Source: Xiphias gladius (taxonomy: Eukaryota; Chordata; Actinopteri; Istiophoriformes; Xiphiidae). Taken from it: 64,000 nt of DNA. Location: contig NC_053412.1 of assembly GCF_016859285.1 (NCBI RefSeq), positions 166,501 through 230,500 of the forward strand, in the 5' to 3' direction. This document shows positions 61,701-64,000 of this stretch, in pieces (position 1 is the first letter of the stretch; the number at the start of each line of letters is the position of its first letter). Both the position numbers and the translations under genes were made by a program. The notes beneath the pieces are model-generated. The model was not told where the DNA came from. It did not search any database and worked only from the letters and a program-made list of their open reading frames with translations.

Positions 61701-64000
61701 AGAAGAAACAAACAAAAAGCCACTAATTGTGCTGCTGTTGCTAAGGTTACCGCCTCTAAAAACACTTGTGTGCGAAACTTCTAATGCTGCTATTACTGCT
61801 AGCACTGATGCTACTGCTACTGTTGAAAGTGTCCTCCCCAGCAGGGGGCGCTCTCTGACCGTGTATTTCCCATAGAAGGGGTGTCTTCCTCCAGTGATCA
61901 ACATGTCCTCATCTCTGTCCAACATGCACCTCACAGGCCTCTTCAGCCTGACACACGGAAACAGTTTCAGATCTAGGGAACTTTTACGAGGTAGTTTAAA
62001 AAAAAGACAAAGACAAAGAAAAGAAGCTAAGCGTCGACGGACGTACTTGTTCGCTGCCACGGCGACCACAGTGGACAACATGGTGGTTCGGCTCTCCTTG
62101 CCACCGAAGCCTCCGCCCATCCTCTTCACCCGGACCACCACCCTGTTGGCAGGGACGCCCAACGCCTTCGCCACCAGAGACTAGGACAGAAAGATCCATA
62201 CTGACATTTAACAATATGATTTTCAGTCATATATTGTTGTGTTATATATTTTGTTTCAGATCCTCGTACATTTTTATTTGTACTTAAACAATTTCAAGAT
62301 ATAAAAACATAAATAATGAGCAATACAATAGTGTTTGTGGTACAGTTTGTGTACTACTACGCAGTCTTTGTACTGCGTAGTTACAGTATGTGGCCTGCAG
62401 TAAGTGTGTTACATGCATCAGTAGATACATCTGCGGTATATGAAGCAGTAGTTTTCAATAGAGGCAGTAGGAGCAGTACCAGCAGCAGTAAGAGATGCAG
62501 TAGATTCAAGAAATGCGCTGGACGCAGTAATAGATGGAGTAGATGTTGTGGATTCAGTAATAAATAAAGAAGAAGAAACAGCAGTAGAAACAGTGCATGA
62601 TGCAATACGTGCAGCAGCAGATGGAGCAGATGGAGCAGGTGGAGCAGATGGAGCAGGTGGAGCAGATGGAGCAGATGGAGCAGGTGGAGCAGATAGAAGC
62701 AGATGGAGCAGATGGAGCAGATAGAAGCAGATAGAAGCAGATAGAAGCAGGTGGAGCAGATGGAGCAGGTGGAGCAGGTGGAGCAGGTGGAGCAGGTGGA
62801 GCAGATGGAGCAGGTGGAGCAGATAGAAGCAGATGGAGCAGGTGGAGCAGGTGGAGCAGATAGAAGCAGATGGAGCAGATGGAGCAGATAGAAGCAGATA
62901 GAAGCAGATAGAAGCAGATGGAGCAGATGGAGCAGGTGGAGCAGATGGAGCAGATGGAGCAGGTGGAGCAGATGGAGCAGATGGAGCAGATGGAGCAGAT
63001 AGAAGCAGATAGAAGCAGGTGGAGCAGATGGAGCAGATGGAGCAGGTGGAGCAGATGGAGCAGATGGAGCAGATAGAAGCAGGTGGAGCAGGTGGAGCAG
63101 GTGGAGCAGGTGGAGCAGGTGGAGCAGATGCAGGGACGTGCTCAGTATCTTTACCTGCGTTTTGGAGGCAGACTGAGTGGAAACGAAGAGCTCCATCTCG
63201 CCGTCTTCCCCTCGGGGAACAGCCAGAGTGACGTTTGTCTCCAGGTAGAAATGTTCCTGACCTCCGATGTGCATCTCACCTGACAGACAGTCAGTCAATC
63301 AATAATCAATACCTGATTAACTAGGACCAGGAGGAAGTCTTTCACACACACACACACACACACAGACGCAGGCAGTCCTACCCTCCAGGATGTGGTCGGC
63401 CTGTTTAAACCCGGCCTCCAGGTCCCCCTGCTGGATGGTTCTGATTGGCTGATAGAAGGACTGGGCGGCGATGGCCTCCTGTCAATCAAACCGCTACGGT
63501 CAGTGTCACTTTCAAGACATTTTTTGAAACAGATCTGTTCTGATTTTTTCCCCTTGGCATTCTTCACACGTCAAGATGCGTGGCCAGTTTACGTCCACAG
63601 CTTAATGTGTCCCTCCACATCGCGCCCTCGAGGTTAAATGCAGCTGCACTGTCCCTAAAATCTGCTTCCTGTACAGTCTGAACGAACCGAACCTTCAGCA
63701 CGAGGGTCGAAGACTGTCGGCTGAGTCCTGAGGCTGGCACCAGACCAAAGGTCAGGTGGTCGCCTTCACCCAGTTTTAATCAGATTTAGCTGGAGGTTTC
63801 TTCAAACATCGAGCTGTTTCTAGACTTTTGGTCTCGTTGCTGCATCTGTGCCTGATGACCCGTCGTCAGAATCCTTTTTTTTTTACTCTCAGCCTCAGGT
63901 GTGGCTGGTCTCACCTGGATGGTGACGACGGGCTGCAGCTCTTCGTACTGGATCCTGACGGCCTTGGCGGCTCTCTGGGCGTGAAGCTGAGTGTCGGCCA
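55739..64000 (-). CDS. xdh: xdh, xanthine dehydrogenase/oxidase, 3' half (17 exons, 658 aa)
   Basis: XDH oxidises hypoxanthine to xanthine and xanthine to urate, as a cytosolic homodimer with Moco, 2Fe-2S and FAD centres. The window holds the Moco domain, about residues 671 to the end in bovine numbering. Exons in transcript order: 63915-64000 (cut by the edge), 63382-63478, 63155-63279, 62047-62180, 61860-61947, 60855-60941, 60579-60770, 60345-60490, 59515-59596, 59307-59402, 58664-58867, 58097-58149, 57909-58023, 57088-57153, 56745-56933, 56492-56659, 55739-55789. Phases join without a stop. Active-site residues are present: Q767 in FVSTQ, E802 in GGFGGKE, R880 in [11 protein letters not shown]914 in AFRGFGG, F1009-T1010 in KFGISFT, E1261 in AVGEPPLF. 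E802 and R880 distinguish XDH from aldehyde oxidase. It ends PWSVQV. No break is seen. Confidence 0.97.
56492..56659 (-). CDS. xdh: xdh exon with catalytic Glu1261
   Basis: TTTCCAG| acceptor and GAGCTG|GTACGA donor. It encodes [20 protein letters not shown] and then [20 protein letters not shown]. The Glu of AVGE is the catalytic base. Confidence 0.97.
56745..56933 (-). CDS. xdh: xdh exon [15 protein letters not shown]
   Basis: GTCTCCAG| acceptor and TCCAAG|GTGACA donor. It encodes [20 protein letters not shown] and then [20 protein letters not shown], close to human. Confidence 0.97.
57088..57153 (-). CDS. xdh: xdh exon [14 protein letters not shown]
   Basis: GCCGTAG| acceptor and GGACAG|GTGAGT donor. 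It encodes [20 protein letters not shown] and then GQ. Confidence 0.96.
57592..57842 (-). mobile_element. LINE reverse-transcriptase fragment in an xdh intron
   Basis: The - strand reads [20 protein letters not shown] then, after a frameshift, [19 protein letters not shown]. These are RT motifs (GxPQGSxLGPxLF and YADD) of a teleost non-LTR element. Disrupted and dead. Confidence 0.88.
57909..58023 (-). CDS. xdh: xdh exon [13 protein letters not shown]
   Basis: GCCGACAG| acceptor and CACAAG|GTCAGC donor. It encodes [20 protein letters not shown] and then [18 protein letters not shown]. Confidence 0.96.
58097..58149 (-). CDS. xdh: xdh exon [17 protein letters not shown]
   Basis: GTCTCAG| acceptor and TTACAA|GTGAGT donor. 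A 53-nt exon ending in a split Lys codon. Confidence 0.95.
58340..58425 (-). repeat. Fragment of the TGGAAAGTAACT-type MITE
   Basis: GTACTTCGACTGAAGTAAAA then GATCTGAGTACTTCTTCCAC resembles the terminal part of the family nested at 25183-26332. Confidence 0.35.
58664..58867 (-). CDS. xdh: xdh exon [15 protein letters not shown]
   Basis: TTTCCAG| acceptor and GACTGG|GTGAGC donor, 204 nt. It encodes [20 protein letters not shown] and then [18 protein letters not shown]. Confidence 0.97.
59307..59402 (-). CDS. xdh: xdh exon [16 protein letters not shown]
   Basis: TCTGCAG| acceptor and GTCCAG|GTACAT donor. It encodes [20 protein letters not shown] and then [12 protein letters not shown]. Confidence 0.97.
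59473..59494 (+). repeat. Short (TG)n run next to an xdh donor
   Basis: About 11 TG units, 20 nt from the exon end at 59515. Confidence 0.8.
59515..59596 (-). CDS. xdh: xdh exon [22 protein letters not shown]
   Basis: ACCGTCAG| acceptor and AACCAG|GTTCGA donor. The acceptor before ACAG was chosen because it keeps the frame AAC-AGA-CAG. It carries FT of the substrate pocket (F1009, T1010). Confidence 0.95.
59951..60344 (-). repeat. xdh: 51-bp minisatellite built from an xdh exon end and splice donor
   Basis: On the - strand, donor-like words AACAG|GTACAA, AACAG|GTAAAA, AACAA|GTAGAT, TGCAG|GTAAAA, AAAAG|GTGAAG, AACAG|GTATAA and AACGG|GTAGAG end at 60294, 60218, 60192, 60141, 60053, 60002 and 59951. 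Spacings are mostly 51, with 26, 76 and 88 as partial multiples. The true donor AACAG|GTAAAG at 60345 fits the same lattice. Confidence 0.75.
60345..60490 (-). CDS. xdh: xdh exon [16 protein letters not shown]
   Basis: CCTACAG| acceptor and AACAG|GTAAAG donor. It encodes [20 protein letters not shown] and then [20 protein letters not shown]; human has RCWEECLASSQYHARK. Confidence 0.96.
60579..60770 (-). CDS. xdh: xdh exon with Arg880 and Phe914
   Basis: GTCGAG| acceptor and GAGGAG|GTTTGT donor. It encodes [20 protein letters not shown] and then [20 protein letters not shown]. The acceptor AG is preceded by a weak pyrimidine tract, but position and phase match the family. Confidence 0.95.
60855..60941 (-). 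CDS. xdh: xdh exon [21 protein letters not shown]
   Basis: CGCTCCAG| acceptor and CTGTCG|GTGAGT donor. It encodes [20 protein letters not shown] and then GNSMDLSLS. The acceptor sits at the end of a 540-nt pyrimidine tract. Confidence 0.96.
60944..61498 (+). repeat. (GGA/GAA)n purine tract in an xdh intron
   Basis: About 550 nt almost wholly A/G on +, mixing GGA, GAA and GCAGGA units. The long Leu/Phe/Ser open frames on the - strand over it are artefacts of C/T repetition. Confidence 0.95.
61838..61856 (+). promoter_or_regulatory. CTCF-like motif beside an xdh splice donor
   Basis: CCCAGCAGGGGGCGCTCTC on + matches the CTCF core. It ends 4 nt from the exon at 61860. Confidence 0.45.
61860..61947 (-). 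CDS. xdh: xdh exon [18 protein letters not shown]
   Basis: GTGTCAG| acceptor and ACACG|GTCAGA donor. It encodes [20 protein letters not shown] and then PFYGKYT. Confidence 0.96.
62047..62180 (-). CDS. xdh: xdh exon with Glu802
   Basis: TGTCCTAG| acceptor and AACAA|GTACGT donor. It encodes [20 protein letters not shown] and then [20 protein letters not shown]. The Glu of GGKE is the XDH-specific substrate residue. Confidence 0.97.
62600..63128 (+). repeat. TGGAGCAGA/TAGAAGCAGA minisatellite in an xdh intron
   Basis: About 55-60 units of 9-10 nt (TGGAGCAGA, TGGAGCAGG, TAGAAGCAGA). It starts 26 nt inside the intron from the exon at 63155 and runs toward the next exon. Further AGCAGTAG-like decayed units reach back to about 62440. 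Confidence 0.95.
63155..63279 (-). CDS. xdh: xdh exon [16 protein letters not shown] with Gln767
   Basis: CTGTCAG| acceptor and ACGCAG|GTAAAG donor. It encodes [20 protein letters not shown] and then [16 protein letters not shown]. Confidence 0.97.
63382..63478 (-). CDS. xdh: xdh exon [15 protein letters not shown]
   Basis: TTGACAG| acceptor and GGAGG|GTAGGA donor. It encodes [20 protein letters not shown] and then [12 protein letters not shown]. Confidence 0.95.
63915..64000 (-). CDS. xdh: xdh exon cut by the right window edge
   Basis: Donor ATCCAG|GTGAGA. It encodes [20 protein letters not shown] and then LQPVVTIQ; human has ADTPEHTQRAAQGVKITYEE. The 5' part is outside the window. Confidence 0.96.

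Noticed and set aside
62381..63298. 305-codon - strand frame rich in HLLHLL
   Set aside because: Its first part is the real xdh exon 63155-63279; the rest is the intronic minisatellite.
55739..64000. Aldehyde oxidase instead of xanthine dehydrogenase
   Set aside because: The residues at the E802 (GGKE) and R880 (LERALF) positions are those of XDH, and the overall match to human XDH is close throughout.

Overview
The window is vertebrate nuclear DNA, almost certainly from a ray-finned (teleost) fish. The genes are split into short exons with GT/AG introns. Their products match fish and human proteins that I recognise by eye, and the spacers carry interspersed repeats typical of teleosts plus many (CA)n and minisatellite arrays. 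No prokaryotic operon, rRNA, tRNA or CRISPR array was seen. One 500-base run of N (33501-34000) is an assembly gap. Family names for genes and repeats come from memory; no database was searched.

Region 1 (1 to about 31.7 kb, + strand): abi3bp (Target of Nesh-SH3, TARSH), a secreted extracellular-matrix protein. The signal-peptide exon lies left of the window. Twenty-two coding exons can be joined in one open frame of about 818 codons. They encode an N-terminal conserved segment, a fibronectin type III domain, a Pro/Thr/Lys-rich linker made of phase-1 exons, a second FN3 domain and the cysteine-containing C-terminal domain ending in GTPIPGKW. A 3' UTR of up to 3 kb follows, with a good polyadenylation signal at 31700.

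Region 2 (about 31.7-42.3 kb): a gene-poor spacer. It holds three dispersed copies of a roughly 250-bp repeat (one of them in an abi3bp intron), a pair of 154-bp inverted arms around a decayed LINE endonuclease fragment, the N gap, CA/TG arrays and an 800-bp purine-rich minisatellite.

Region 3 (about 42.3-54 kb, - strand): mid1ip1 (MIG12/Spot14 family, single coding exon) and tspan7 (tetraspanin, 7 coding exons, complete at 249 aa). These two genes are also neighbours on human Xp11.4, so the pair looks like conserved synteny. Several CTCF-like motifs surround them.

Region 4 (about 55.3-64 kb, - strand): the 3' half of xdh, xanthine dehydrogenase/oxidase. Seventeen exons encode 658 aa of the molybdopterin-binding catalytic domain; the Fe-S and FAD domains lie beyond the right edge. 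Its introns hold a LINE reverse-transcriptase fragment, a 540-bp purine/pyrimidine tract that abuts a splice acceptor, a 9-12-nt minisatellite, and a 51-bp repeat that appears to be copied from an exon end including its splice donor.

The genes are functionally unrelated (matrix, lipogenesis/microtubules, membrane scaffold, purine catabolism). I found no previously undescribed biological system. The most unusual signals are repeat structures sitting on or next to splice sites, and nested mobile elements.
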